Below are positions 19,224 to 28,170 of a DNA stretch of 64,000 nt, piece after piece. Every line of letters starts with the position of its first letter. Positions within the stretch are counted from its first letter, which is position 1. The notes beneath the pieces were generated by a model. That model saw only the letters and a program-made list of their open reading frames with translations. It was not told the DNA's origin and searched no databases. The stretch is from CAIWTU01 sp963815135 (GTDB taxonomy: Bacteria > Desulfobacterota > Desulfuromonadia > Geobacterales > Geobacteraceae). The stretch is taken from assembly GCA_963815135.1 (NCBI GenBank), contig CAWFFO010000011.1, forward strand, positions 777,100 to 841,099, read 5' to 3'. Both the position numbers and the translations under genes were made by a program.

Positions 19224-21626
19224 ATGGAAAGGCCGCTGTTCCTGCCGCTTTTTTCATTAATAACCGGCCTTGTCACAGCTGACATCTTTCTTTTCTTTGT
19301 CCCGTCCGCGTTACCCTGCATCCTGCTCGCCGCATGTTTTCCCCTCCTGTTTCTGAAGCAACGCTCCCCCTTTTTCATTTGCCTGGCATTATTTTTCTTT
19401 TCCTGGGGAGATCTCTCCCTGAAGCCTTTGCTGTCGTATCAGCCTGCCCGCAATGACATTGTTCAATTTGCATCGGACCGGAAGGTTACTATAGAGGGAG
19501 TCCTGGATTCCAGGCCCGAGTCGACCGGCAGGGGATACAATATTTACCTGCGCTGCGAAAAAATATACTGGAAAAACGGTTATTCCCCCGTTACAGGCCG
19601 GATTTTGCTGTATGTCGGAGAAGGGGCGAGCGGATTCCTCACCGGCGACAGGGTGCGCTTCATATCAAGGATAAACAAACCGAGAAATTTCGGATTACCC
19701 GGCGAATTCGATTACGTGCGTTATCTTGCCTACCGGAACGTACATGTCACTGCTTATGTCCCTGAGACAAGGGATCTGATTCTTGTGAGAAGAAACGCCC
19801 GCTACCGCCTGCAGTCCCTGACTGACATGGTCGCGGCAAGAATCGGAAGGTTTGTTGACTCAACCGTCCCGGGAGAAGAAGGTTCTATCCTGAAAGCCTT
19901 GCTTCTTGGGGATACTGGCAATATTTCCGAAAAGACGAAAGAGGCATATGCAAAAACGGGCGTCAGTCACATTCTTTCAATTTCCGGTTTTCATGTGGGT
20001 ATCGTATCTCTTTTTGTTTTTTATTTATTGTCATGCCTGATAGGGAGTTCGGAGTTTCTCCTGTTACATTTGAATGTTCGTCGTCTGATCCTTCTTTTGA
20101 CGATACCGTTCGTAATTTTCTACCTCTTCCTGTCAGGGGCTGCCCCGGCCACCGTCAGGTCGGTAATAATGATTATGGCTTATGTTGCCGCCTTGATGCT
20201 GGAAAGGGAAACGCACCCCTTGAATTCGCTTATGCTGGCCGCCCTGATTATTCTGGTATGTTCCCCCCCGGCATTATTCGATATTTCATTCCAGCTTTCC
20301 TTCCTGGCGTTATGGGGGATCATTGTTCTCGTGCCCCTGTTTGCAGCCCCCTTCAAGGGCGGCGAAGGGAAAATACGATACAAGCTCCTGATCTTTCTCA
20401 TGGTATCCACCGCGGCCACCCTTGCCACTCTTGCCCCGGTTGCATACTATTTTCACAGGGTTTCCTTCACCGGGCTTGTCGCCAACTTTTTCATTGTTCC
20501 CCTGGTGGGCTACGGAGCGGTGGTGCTCTGTTTTTCCGCACTGCCGTTCATTTTCTTTTTCCCCCTGCTTGCCGGGCTTCTGTTGAAAACAGCGGCTTTG
20601 GCGGTCAAGGCATCCGGTTGCATCATAAACCTCTTTGCGACATTGCCAGCGTTTCCAACGCTGAATCCCACCCTTACGGATCTGCTGCTTTTTTATCTTT
20701 TTCTCACCTGTATTACTTTCGTCTCACAAAAAAAGCGGAGATTTCTGCTGTGCGGGTCACTGGTGGTGATTTTCGCTCTGATAAAGTCAGTGACTCTACT
20801 GGCAGCCGGAAATGAAAAAGTTCTGGGGATAACCTTTTTCAGTGTCGGGCAGGGGGAGTCGACCCTCATTTCTTTTCCGAACGGCAGAAAAATGCTTGTG
20901 GATGGTGGCGGAAGTTTGCGTGACGGCGGAATGGATGTGGGGAAAAGACTGCTGGCTCCCGCCCTCTGGCGCAAGGGGGTGGGCAGAATTGACTATGTCG
21001 TTCTTTCCCATCCCCATCCGGACCACCTGAAAGGTCTCCTGTATGTACTGGAAAATTTTCCGGTTGGTGAATTCTGGGAAAGCGGAATACGTACGGATGC
21101 GGATGAGAGTCGGGAGCTGACGAGAATCCTGGCGGAAAAACATGTGCCGATCCATTTAATAAATTCCGCTGCCAGGCCGATAAGTGTAGGGGACGCGCTT
21201 ATTGAGCCACTTGCTCCTTTTCCACATACTCCCGTGCAGGAAGAGGACGTGAATGATAACTCACTTGTTTTTCGTTTGAAATACGGCGACTTCTCCATGC
21301 TCTTTACCGGAGATATCGGTCCGGATACGGAAACGTTCCTTGTCGGACATCCGGAATGTCTTTCGTGTACGGTTTTGAAAGTGGCCCATCACGGAAGCCG
21401 TTATTCAACATCCGATGCTTTCCTGACCGCTGCATCTCCACGGATTGCGCTTATTTCGGCGGGGTACGGAAACAGTTTCGGCTTGCCGGCCGACCGCACC
21501 CTGGCATTGCTGGACCGACGAGGCGTAAAAGTCTTTCGAACGGATCTTGACGGTACAATAGAGGTTGTCGCAGGCAAAAATGGGTTGAAGGTTTCAACCT
21601 GCTTCCCACAAGGGCATTTTCATTGA
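19224..21626 (+). CDS. comEC: ComEC/Rec2-family DNA internalisation protein
   Basis: Polytopic membrane protein of about 800 residues for single-stranded DNA uptake. Layout: N-terminal helices, an OB-like DUF4131 region, the competence membrane domain (GVSHILSISGFHVGIVSLF), then a metallo-beta-lactamase-like domain with SHPHPDHLKG and VAHHGSRYS. The ATG at 19224 is preferred because CAGGAG lies 8 nt upstream; a TTG at 19194 would add ten residues with no homology. Full-length and intact. Confidence 0.93.
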   Translation: MERPLFLPLFSLITGLVTADIFLFFVPSALPCILLAACFPLLFLKQRSPFFICLALFFFSWGDLSLKPLLSYQPARNDIVQFASDRKVTIEGVLDSRPESTGRGYNIYLRCEKIYWKNGYSPVTGRILLYVGEGASGFLTGDRVRFISRINKPRNFGLPGEFDYVRYLAYRNVHVTAYVPETRDLILVRRNARYRLQSLTDMVAARIGRFVDSTVPGEEGSILKALLLGDTGNISEKTKEAYAKTGVSHILSISGFHVGIVSLFVFYLLSCLIGSSEFLLLHLNVRRLILLLTIPFVIFYLFLSGAAPATVRSVIMIMAYVAALMLERETHPLNSLMLAALIILVCSPPALFDISFQLSFLALWGIIVLVPLFAAPFKGGEGKIRYKLLIFLMVSTAATLATLAPVAYYFHRVSFTGLVANFFIVPLVGYGAVVLCFSALPFIFFFPLLAGLLLKTAALAVKASGCIINLFATLPAFPTLNPTLTDLLLFYLFLTCITFVSQKKRRFLLCGSLVVIFALIKSVTLLAAGNEKVLGITFFSVGQGESTLISFPNGRKMLVDGGGSLRDGGMDVGKRLLAPALWRKGVGRIDYVVLSHPHPDHLKGLLYVLENFPVGEFWESGIRTDADESRELTRILAEKHVPIHLINSAARPISVGDALIEPLAPFPHTPVQEEDVNDNSLVFRLKYGDFSMLFTGDIGPDTETFLVGHPECLSCTVLKVAHHGSRYSTSDAFLTAASPRIALISAGYGNSFGLPADRTLALLDRRGVKVFRTDLDGTIEVVAGKNGLKVSTCFPQGHFH

Positions 21627-21703
21627 CAAAAAACCGTCATGTCTGATAATTTTACTTATTTGTCGTGGCTGTATAGGCAGTTTTCTCATAGGGGTACCGC
21701 TTA

Positions 21704-23089
21704 ATGGACAGAATACTTGTTGTCGAGGATGACAGGTTTTTCAGGGAAATGTTTTATCACCTGCTGCGTGGTGAAGGTTACGAAGTCGATACCGTTGCCT
21801 CTCCTGTTGAGGCCCTGGTCTCCCTGGAGAAGAACGAGTACCAACTGGTTATAAGTGACCTTGTCATGCCGGAAATGAACGGTATCGATCTGCTTTTTCG
21901 CGTCAAGCAGCATGATCCTGACATAGACGTTATCCTGGTCACCGCTAACTCAAATGTCGAAACAGCCATTTTCGCCCTGAAAAACGGTGCCAGGGACTAT
22001 CTGATAAAACCCATCAATCATGATGAATTCAAACATTCCGTGAGTCTGTGCTTTGAGCAGAAAAGGCTGCTGAACGAAAATATAGAACTGAAAAGTCTCG
22101 TACATCTGTTTCAAGTTGGGCAGACTATCGCCAACTGTCTGGAACTTGATCGTCTTAACTCGCTTATTGTTGATTCCCTGTTAAAAGAGGTCGGCACTTC
22201 GAGAGCGCTGGGACTGTTCCTGAACGATGAAGGCAGGCTTGCTCTCAGCGAGATACGCGGCTTCAGCGAACAGGATGGTGAAGATATAATAGGGGCTATG
22301 CTGCCCGATTGCATGCGCTATGAAGGAACGTCATGTGATTACAAGCGTCTTGAAAATTTTTTCGCATCCGATTCTTTGGTCGGAGAATCGCTGCGGGCCG
22401 AACTCAAGGAAGCCCTTATTCTTTTCATCCGCTCGAAAACGACCTTACAGGGTGTCGTCATGCTGTTCAACAACAGTGGCGGCGTTTTCCAGTCTGATAT
22501 AAATTACAGGAACCTCAATTTCATTCTGGATCAGTCTTCGCTGGCGTTTGAAAATGCAACCCGATTCGCGACGGCGAAGAACCTCCTTTATATCGATGAA
22601 CTGACCGGACTGTTTAACTATCGCTATCTGGATATTGCACTGGATCGGGAAATCAAAAGGGCGGAACGATACGGCTCCAGTGTGACCGTCATATTCATCG
22701 ACCTGGATCTGTTTAAAGGCGTAAACGACAGGTTTGGTCATCTGGTCGGCAGCCGCGTGCTCAGTGAAGTGGGCAAACTTCTGAAAATGCTGGTTCGCGA
22801 GGTTGATCTTGTGATCCGTTACGGTGGCGATGAATACACTGTCATACTTGTCGAAACCAGTATTCCCGGGGCAAAGGCGGTTGCGGAGCGCATACGTTCC
22901 GCTATCGAATCGCACCAGTTTCTCCAGGATGAGGGATATGACATCAGGTTGACTGCCTGCCTCGGTTTTGCTTCATTTCCGGAAGATACGAAATCGAAGC
23001 ATGAACTCCTGGATGTCGCCGACCGGGCCATGTACCGTGGAAAGGAAAGCGGCCGGAACATGGTGTTCAGGGCCTTGCAGGAAAAATGA
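21704..23089 (+). CDS. Response regulator diguanylate cyclase (receiver-GAF-like-GGDEF)
   Basis: 461 residues: receiver domain with VVEDDRFFRE, phospho-Asp in VISDLVMPEMNG and Lys in LIKPIN; a middle region of about 160 residues resembling a GAF sensor; a C-terminal GGDEF domain whose active site reads GGDEY. An inhibitory I-site RxxD (REVD) sits five residues before it, so product inhibition by c-di-GMP is expected. The final Tyr for Phe is a mild variant found in active enzymes. It may feed the c-di-GMP-type riboswitch near 43.6 kb. Confidence 0.92.
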   Translation: MDRILVVEDDRFFREMFYHLLRGEGYEVDTVASPVEALVSLEKNEYQLVISDLVMPEMNGIDLLFRVKQHDPDIDVILVTANSNVETAIFALKNGARDYLIKPINHDEFKHSVSLCFEQKRLLNENIELKSLVHLFQVGQTIANCLELDRLNSLIVDSLLKEVGTSRALGLFLNDEGRLALSEIRGFSEQDGEDIIGAMLPDCMRYEGTSCDYKRLENFFASDSLVGESLRAELKEALILFIRSKTTLQGVVMLFNNSGGVFQSDINYRNLNFILDQSSLAFENATRFATAKNLLYIDELTGLFNYRYLDIALDREIKRAERYGSSVTVIFIDLDLFKGVNDRFGHLVGSRVLSEVGKLLKMLVREVDLVIRYGGDEYTVILVETSIPGAKAVAERIRSAIESHQFLQDEGYDIRLTACLGFASFPEDTKSKHELLDVADRAMYRGKESGRNMVFRALQEK

Positions 23090-23197
23090 AATACATGCAG
23101 CTGACAGCCGGCTGCCGGAAAATACGGAAATATGCCGCTGACAGAAGACTGTCATCAAAAGGCCTGGGTTACTTATTACAAATAACCGCCGGGAAAG

Positions 23198-23216
23198 CCT
23201 CGCCTTATAGGCGGGG
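23198..23216 (+). repeat. Left-end subterminal hairpin of the IS200/IS605 element
   Basis: CCTCGCCT / AGGCGGGG stem (one wobble pair) with a 3-nt loop. Nearly identical to the right-end hairpin at 24855-24873; these are the single-strand structures recognised by Y1 transposases. Confidence 0.85.
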
Positions 23217-23292
23217 ATGAAAGGCGCCTGGTTTGGTGAATATACTTTATTAAATTTATACCTATGTTATTATAAATGCAATTAAAAATAAG

Positions 23293-23697
23293 ATGAATAT
23301 ACAATACGAGTCAACCCGTCATGCGAAGTTTCTTCTCTCCTACCACTTGATATGGTGCCCCAAGTATCGGCGGTCCATTCTCGACAGGGAAGAAGTGGTT
23401 GCGGCTGTTCGGGAGACAATCGAATCCCGCGTTGCTGAGATTGGCTGCACGCTCATTGCGCTTGAGGTCATGCCGGACCATGTTCAGCTTTCATTGTCGG
23501 CACCACCGCGATTTTCTCCTGCTCAACTTGCAGGAAAGATCAAGGGTGGTTCTGGTTCGACCCTTGCCGCCCGGTTTCCCGAACTGAAAAAGAAGGGGGC
23601 GATCTGGTCACGTTCGTACTTCTGCGCAACTACTGGCACGGTGTCTTCCGAAGTGATCCGTCAGTACATCGAAACCCAATGGAGCAGAATAGTTTGA
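23293..23697 (+). CDS. tnpA: IS200/IS605 Y1 transposase TnpA
   Basis: 134 residues. The N-terminal fold (LSYHLIWCPKYRRSIL) and MPDHVQLSLSAPP are typical of TnpA. The nucleophile Tyr is expected in VIRQYIETQW. The metal-binding HUH motif reads His-Val-Gln, with the second His replaced by Gln. HUQ forms exist in this superfamily, so it may still be active. It overlaps tnpB by 19 bp. The frame and both hairpin ends are intact, suggesting recent insertion. Confidence 0.9.
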   Translation: MNIQYESTRHAKFLLSYHLIWCPKYRRSILDREEVVAAVRETIESRVAEIGCTLIALEVMPDHVQLSLSAPPRFSPAQLAGKIKGGSGSTLAARFPELKKKGAIWSRSYFCATTGTVSSEVIRQYIETQWSRIV

Positions 23698-24845
23698 GAA
23701 CCTTTGTCTTTAAGGCATACGTTTCCAGGCGAAACCGGAAGCTGCACCGGCAGATCGATGTTGCGTCGTCGGTGTGGAACCATTGCATTGCTCTGCACAA
23801 GCGGTACTACCGGCTTTTTGACAAACACCTGAACCAGTTCCAACTGATGAAGCACATCACTAAGCTGAAGCGGCTGCCACGTTATTCTTTCTGGTCGGAA
23901 GTCGGCTCCCAGTCCGTACAGGACGTGGTGCAGCGAATCGAAAAAGGCTACCAGCTCTTTTTCAAGTGCGCCAAAGACAGGAAAGCGGGCCGGCCGTCTT
24001 CGCGCAAGGTTCGACCTCCGACATTCCGGAAGCGAACCAAATACCAGAGTTTCACACTGAAGCAGGCCGGCTATTCCCTGTCCGGCAACCAGCTGCGGGT
24101 TGGTAAACAGCAATACCGCTACTTCAAGTCCCGCGAGATTGAGGGAAAGATCAAGACCCTCACCGTAAAACGGGATGCTCTGGGGGACATCTTCTTCATC
24201 TTCGTTACTGATGCCGAGTATCAGACACTCCATGCCGCGACTACCGAAATAGCGGGCATGGATTTTGGGCTGAAGGATTTTCTCACTATCAGCGATGGAA
24301 GAAAAGAACCTGCCCCTCAACCACTCAAGCACGCACTGAAACAACTCGCAAAAGCAAACCGTTCTCTCAGCAGGAAGCAGAAGGGCGGCAATAACAGGAG
24401 AAAGGCCAGAAAGAACCTTGCCCGCTTGCACCGGGTAATCGCCAACCGGCGCAAGGACTTCCATTTCAAGCTGGCCCGGCAGTTAGCTCATCGCTACAAC
24501 GCTATTGCCATCGAAGACCTGAACCTGTCCGGCATGAAGGCGATGTGGGGCAGAAAGGTGTCCGACCTGGGCTTTGCCGGTTTTGTCTCGATCCTGGAAC
24601 ACCAGGCAGCCAAGACCGGCTGCCAGATCGTCAAGATCGACCGCTGGTTTCCGAGCAGTAAGTTGTGTAGTTCCTGCGGAACCATTATCGAGAGATTGTC
24701 TCTCCGAGACCGGACATGGGCCTGCGACTGTGGCGCAATCCATGATCGGGATCTCAATGCTGCACTGAATATTCAAAGAGCAGGGACGTCTGCTCTTGGG
24801 CTAGGCGATGTAAGACCGGTAGCGATACCGGCGGTTGCTGTCTGA
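23679..24845 (+). CDS. tnpB: TnpB RNA-guided nuclease
   Basis: 388 residues. Split RuvC catalytic residues are all present: Asp in AGMDFGLKDF, Glu in IAIEDLNLSGM and Asp in HDRDLNAALNI. A zinc finger is formed by CSSCG and CDCG. TnpB proteins use an RNA from the element right end to cut DNA next to a motif matching the transposon target. The protein is complete, so the nuclease may be functional. It is not needed for transposition itself. Confidence 0.93.
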   Translation: MEQNSLRTFVFKAYVSRRNRKLHRQIDVASSVWNHCIALHKRYYRLFDKHLNQFQLMKHITKLKRLPRYSFWSEVGSQSVQDVVQRIEKGYQLFFKCAKDRKAGRPSSRKVRPPTFRKRTKYQSFTLKQAGYSLSGNQLRVGKQQYRYFKSREIEGKIKTLTVKRDALGDIFFIFVTDAEYQTLHAATTEIAGMDFGLKDFLTISDGRKEPAPQPLKHALKQLAKANRSLSRKQKGGNNRRKARKNLARLHRVIANRRKDFHFKLARQLAHRYNAIAIEDLNLSGMKAMWGRKVSDLGFAGFVSILEHQAAKTGCQIVKIDRWFPSSKLCSSCGTIIERLSLRDRTWACDCGAIHDRDLNAALNIQRAGTSALGLGDVRPVAIPAVAV

Positions 24846-24883
24846 ATCCAGAATCCTCGCCTTTCAGGCGGGGAGTACGTCAA
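24750..24883 (+). ncRNA. Predicted omega (right-end) guide RNA scaffold of TnpB
   Basis: In this family the guide RNA scaffold overlaps the tnpB 3' end and runs to the element right end, with the guide read from the adjoining host DNA. Here that region includes a GACCGGTAGCGATACCGG stem near 24811-24828 and the right-end hairpin at 24855-24873. The 5' limit is approximate and the assignment rests on position, not on direct evidence of transcription. Confidence 0.5.
24855..24873 (+). repeat. Right-end hairpin of the IS200/IS605 element
   Basis: CCTCGCCT, loop TTC, AGGCGGGG; matches the left-end hairpin in both arms. Seven bases downstream begins the TCAA at the inferred right boundary. Confidence 0.85.
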
Positions 24884-24926
24884 CTGCCCCCAGCTTGGGT
24901 TACGAAAAAGCGGAAAGGAAATTTAC

Positions 24927-26177
24927 GTGGCAATAACCGGAATTAAAGGGTTTAACGACATACTCCCGAACGAGATTGAAAAATGGCATTATATAGAAAA
25001 TACTGCCCGTCGGGTTTTCGAGTTGTACGGTTTTTCCGAGATCCGTATCCCGATACTGGAAAAAACCGAGCTGTTTTCACGTTCCATCGGTGATGCGACC
25101 GACATAGTCGAGAAAGAGATGTATTCGTTCGTTGACAAGGGCGATAACAGGGTAACCATGCGGCCGGAAGGCACGGCCGGAGTCATCAGGGCTTTTATTG
25201 AGCACAAGCTTTACGCAAGGGACCAGGTTACTAAACTGTATTACATGGGGCCGATGTTCCGTTACGAAAGGCCTCAGAAAGGCCGCTATCGCCAGTTTCA
25301 CCAGATAGGCGTCGAGCTTGCCGGTGTGACCGATCCCATGGCGGATGCACAGGTGCTGACCATGCTCTGCCGTTTTTTTGCCGAACTGGGCCTCACCGAG
25401 CCCGTGCTGCAGATAAATTCCCTTGGCTGCCCGGAATGCAGGCCGGCCTACAGGGAGAAACTGAAGGCTTTTCTCCGGTCGCGCCTGGATTCGCTTTGCG
25501 AAGACTGCGTACGCAGGTATGAAAACAACCCGCTGCGCACCCTGGACTGCAAGTCGGCCGGTTGCAAGGAGGCCACTGCCGACGCCCCGTCGGTGCTGGA
25601 CAATCTCTGCACGGAATGTTCCGACCATTTTGCGCAGACCCGACAGTATTTACAGGATACCGGAACCGTTTACGAGATAAACCACAGAATGGTGAGAGGG
25701 CTGGATTACTATACCCGTACCACCTTTGAGCTGGTTACGGGTCTTCTCGGCGCGCAGAGCGCCGTTGCTGCGGGCGGAAGATATGACGGACTTATAGGCC
25801 AGCTGGGCGGGCCCCAATTACCGGGTATAGGTTTTGCCATGGGTGTTGAGAGGGTTGTCCTGCTCCTCGCCGAGCAGGTTTTCGGCAAAAGACCGGACCT
25901 GTTCATTGCCTGTCATGGAGAAGCGGCACGCAAGGTGGCATACCGTATAATGTGTGCCTTGCAGGAACGGGGAGTTTCCGTTGAGATCGATTACGAGGGC
26001 AAAAGTCTGAAAAGCCAGATGCGCAGGGCCGATAAGTTCAATTCGCGGTTTACCCTGATAATAGGTGAAGATGAATTGAAAAACGGTATCGCCGCTCTGA
26101 AGGATATGGACAAGGGGGTTCAGGCGGATGTCCCGCTTTCGCCTGAAGAAATAGCCTCCGGTATCCGCGGTAACTGA
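24927..26177 (+). CDS. hisS: Histidyl-tRNA synthetase
   Basis: Charges tRNA-His in the cytoplasm. The 416-residue class II synthetase has motif 2 around MGPMFRYERPQKGRYRQFHQ, the ATP/His-binding segments MRPEGTAGV and AAGGRYDGLIG, motif 3 in GIGFAMGVERVVLL, and a C-terminal anticodon-binding domain. It starts with GTG after AAAGGAA. The frame is fully intact, in contrast to the second synthetase gene in this window. The IS element lies directly upstream and may have separated it from its original promoter. Confidence 0.96.
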   Translation: MAITGIKGFNDILPNEIEKWHYIENTARRVFELYGFSEIRIPILEKTELFSRSIGDATDIVEKEMYSFVDKGDNRVTMRPEGTAGVIRAFIEHKLYARDQVTKLYYMGPMFRYERPQKGRYRQFHQIGVELAGVTDPMADAQVLTMLCRFFAELGLTEPVLQINSLGCPECRPAYREKLKAFLRSRLDSLCEDCVRRYENNPLRTLDCKSAGCKEATADAPSVLDNLCTECSDHFAQTRQYLQDTGTVYEINHRMVRGLDYYTRTTFELVTGLLGAQSAVAAGGRYDGLIGQLGGPQLPGIGFAMGVERVVLLLAEQVFGKRPDLFIACHGEAARKVAYRIMCALQERGVSVEIDYEGKSLKSQMRRADKFNSRFTLIIGEDELKNGIAALKDMDKGVQADVPLSPEEIASGIRGN

Positions 26178-26342
26178 AACCACTGTCAGATTATCCATAC
26201 GCGGACCAGGAAAAGCAGGCGTTCGGGTATTTCTCCTCGAAATGACCTCTTGCATGAAATCCGTTCTGTTTGCTTCTGTTAAGCCGTTTTCCCGCTATTG
26301 AAGTATACGGACCTCGGAACGGATCCTATTTGAGGAAAAGAC

Positions 26343-26369
26343 GGGGCGGTCCATGTGACCGCCCCTTTT
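26343..26369 (+). terminator. Rho-independent terminator after hisS
   Basis: Nine-bp perfect stem GGGGCGGTC/GACCGCCCC, five-nt loop, followed by TTTT. Located 165 bp past hisS and before rmuC. Confidence 0.85.
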
Positions 26370-26448
26370 GCCTTTCCCGCGGTCTATACTTCACACAAAT
26401 TTTCTGATATTCTCAATATTTATGAGTTATCCGAAAGGTCCCGGCTCC

Positions 26449-28005
26449 ATGGAATACATATTTTTCATCATCGGCTTTTTCCTGGGCGGCGTGGTCGCCT
26501 GGCTGCTTCTCAGGTCCAGGGAAAATCTTGCCTTCCAGAGAGGGAAACTTGAGCTCCAGTCTTCGGTTGCAACCCTCAATGAGCGCCTTCAGGGAAAGGA
26601 ACAGCAACTCTCCGAATTGAAGGCGTGGCTGGACAGGTGTTCGGTGGAATCCGGGGTATTGCGTTCCGATTTGAAAGCGGAAGCGGAACGGCGATCGGCT
26701 GCCGAGGAAAAAAATTGCAGGATTCCGCAGCTGGAGTCGGCATTGAAGTCCAGAGAAGATCAGTTGAAGCTTTTGAACGACGATTTCACCGCTCTGAAGG
26801 AAAGGGCATCGGAGCTTTCGACGCAGCTCCAGGAGGAACGGAAAGCCACCCGGGAAAAGCTCTCGATCCTCGATGCAGCCCATGAAAAGCTGTCCGACGC
26901 TTTCAAGGCACTTTCCTCGGAAGCTTTGAACAATAACAACCGTTCTTTCCTGGACCTGGCAAAAGCGACCCTGGAAAAATTCCAGGAAGGGGCAAAGGGC
27001 GATCTCGAACTGAAACGGCGCTCAATTGAAGATCTTGTCAGGCCGATGCGCGAATCGCTGGAAAAGGTGGACGGGAAAATCCAGGAACTGGAAAAAATCC
27101 GGACCACGGCCTACGTGGGTCTGACCGAGCAGATCAGGTCGCTTGCGGTTACGCAGGCGCAGCTCAGGGAAGAGACTTCCAACCTGGTAAAGGCCCTTCG
27201 CACTCCCACGGTGCGCGGGCGCTGGGGAGAAATCCAGCTCCGGAGAGTGGTTGAAATAGCCGGTATGGTTGAATATTGCGATTTTATCGAGCAGGAGTCT
27301 TCACTCGGCGAAGACGGCCGCCTGCGACCGGATATGGTGATCAAGCTGCCCAACGGCAGGAATATCGTCGTAGATTCAAAAGCTCCCCTGCAGGCCTACC
27401 TGGAGGCACTGGAAGCTTCCGATGAACAGGTGAAAATACACAAACTGAAAGAACACGCGCGTCACATCAGGACCCATCTGAGCAAATTGAGCGCCAAGTC
27501 ATACTGGGAACAGTTCAAGCCGACCCCGGAGTTCGCGGTGTTGTTCCTGCCGGGAGAGACTTTTTTCAGCGCCGCGCTCGAACAGGACCCGGGACTGATC
27601 GAATTCGGAGTAGGGCAGAAGGTGATCCTCGCAACCCCGACAACGCTTATCGCACTTCTGCGGGCGGTTGCGTACGGATGGCGTCAGGAGCAGATAGCGG
27701 AAAACGCCCAGGCCATCAGCGAACTCGGCAAGACACTCCATGACCGCATTGCAACGCTTGCCGAACATTTCACGGACCTGCGCAAAGGTCTGGAGCGGGC
27801 AGTTGATTCCTACAACAGGGCGGCTTCTTCCCTGGAAACCAGGGTACTTGTCGCAGCACGCCGGTTCAAGGAGTACGGCTCGCCCAACGGCAAGGAAATC
27901 GAAGCCCTCGACGTTCTGGACAAGACTCCGAGGGCAATCGATGTTACGGTTAAATTTCCGGCGCCCAATGGTGCCGATGAAGGTGAAAACGGTAATTCCA
28001 TTTAA
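26449..28005 (+). CDS. rmuC: DNA recombination protein RmuC
   Basis: About 518 residues. One N-terminal membrane helix (EYIFFIIGFFLGGVVAWLLL), a long coiled coil up to about residue 220, then the RmuC nuclease-like domain (VRGRWGEIQLRRVVEIAGM, VVDSKAPLQAYLEA). The ATG at 26449 has an AAAGG upstream and places the helix at the very N-terminus; ATG 26422 is an alternative. RmuC limits inverted-repeat-dependent rearrangement in other bacteria, of interest given the repeats at 50-57 kb. Frame intact. Confidence 0.92.
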   Translation: MEYIFFIIGFFLGGVVAWLLLRSRENLAFQRGKLELQSSVATLNERLQGKEQQLSELKAWLDRCSVESGVLRSDLKAEAERRSAAEEKNCRIPQLESALKSREDQLKLLNDDFTALKERASELSTQLQEERKATREKLSILDAAHEKLSDAFKALSSEALNNNNRSFLDLAKATLEKFQEGAKGDLELKRRSIEDLVRPMRESLEKVDGKIQELEKIRTTAYVGLTEQIRSLAVTQAQLREETSNLVKALRTPTVRGRWGEIQLRRVVEIAGMVEYCDFIEQESSLGEDGRLRPDMVIKLPNGRNIVVDSKAPLQAYLEALEASDEQVKIHKLKEHARHIRTHLSKLSAKSYWEQFKPTPEFAVLFLPGETFFSAALEQDPGLIEFGVGQKVILATPTTLIALLRAVAYGWRQEQIAENAQAISELGKTLHDRIATLAEHFTDLRKGLERAVDSYNRAASSLETRVLVAARRFKEYGSPNGKEIEALDVLDKTPRAIDVTVKFPAPNGADEGENGNSI

Positions 28006-28170
28006 CCGATAATCAGCCAACCGCGGGTTCACGGAAAAATCAAAGTGTTTGCTGCCTTCTGACAATTAGAAGCTTTAGCGTTCCACTGTGCCCTGGAAAG
28101 ATGGTTTTTCAGGGGCAGGTGATTATTTAGTGTTTTCGTCAATCATCAAAATTAGAGGGAGGACTTATAT

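Larger units (their letters stand above)
23180..24883 (+). mobile_element. IS200/IS605-family insertion sequence (tnpA + tnpB), about 1.7 kb
   Basis: Complete element. Left flank ends in TTAC (23176-23179), followed 18 nt later by a hairpin; the right end has a matching hairpin and ends in TCAA (24880-24883). TTAC and TCAA are the left and right cleavage sites known for IS608, so these ends are inferred by analogy. A second TTAC at 23169-23172 is an alternative left boundary. Inserted between the diguanylate cyclase gene and hisS, 44 bp before the hisS start. No target duplication is expected for this family. Confidence 0.85.

Noticed and set aside
23163..24902. TGGGTTAC on both sides of the IS element as a target-site duplication
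   Set aside because: IS200/IS605 elements do not duplicate their target. The right copy lies about 10 bp beyond the inferred end, so it is probably chance.
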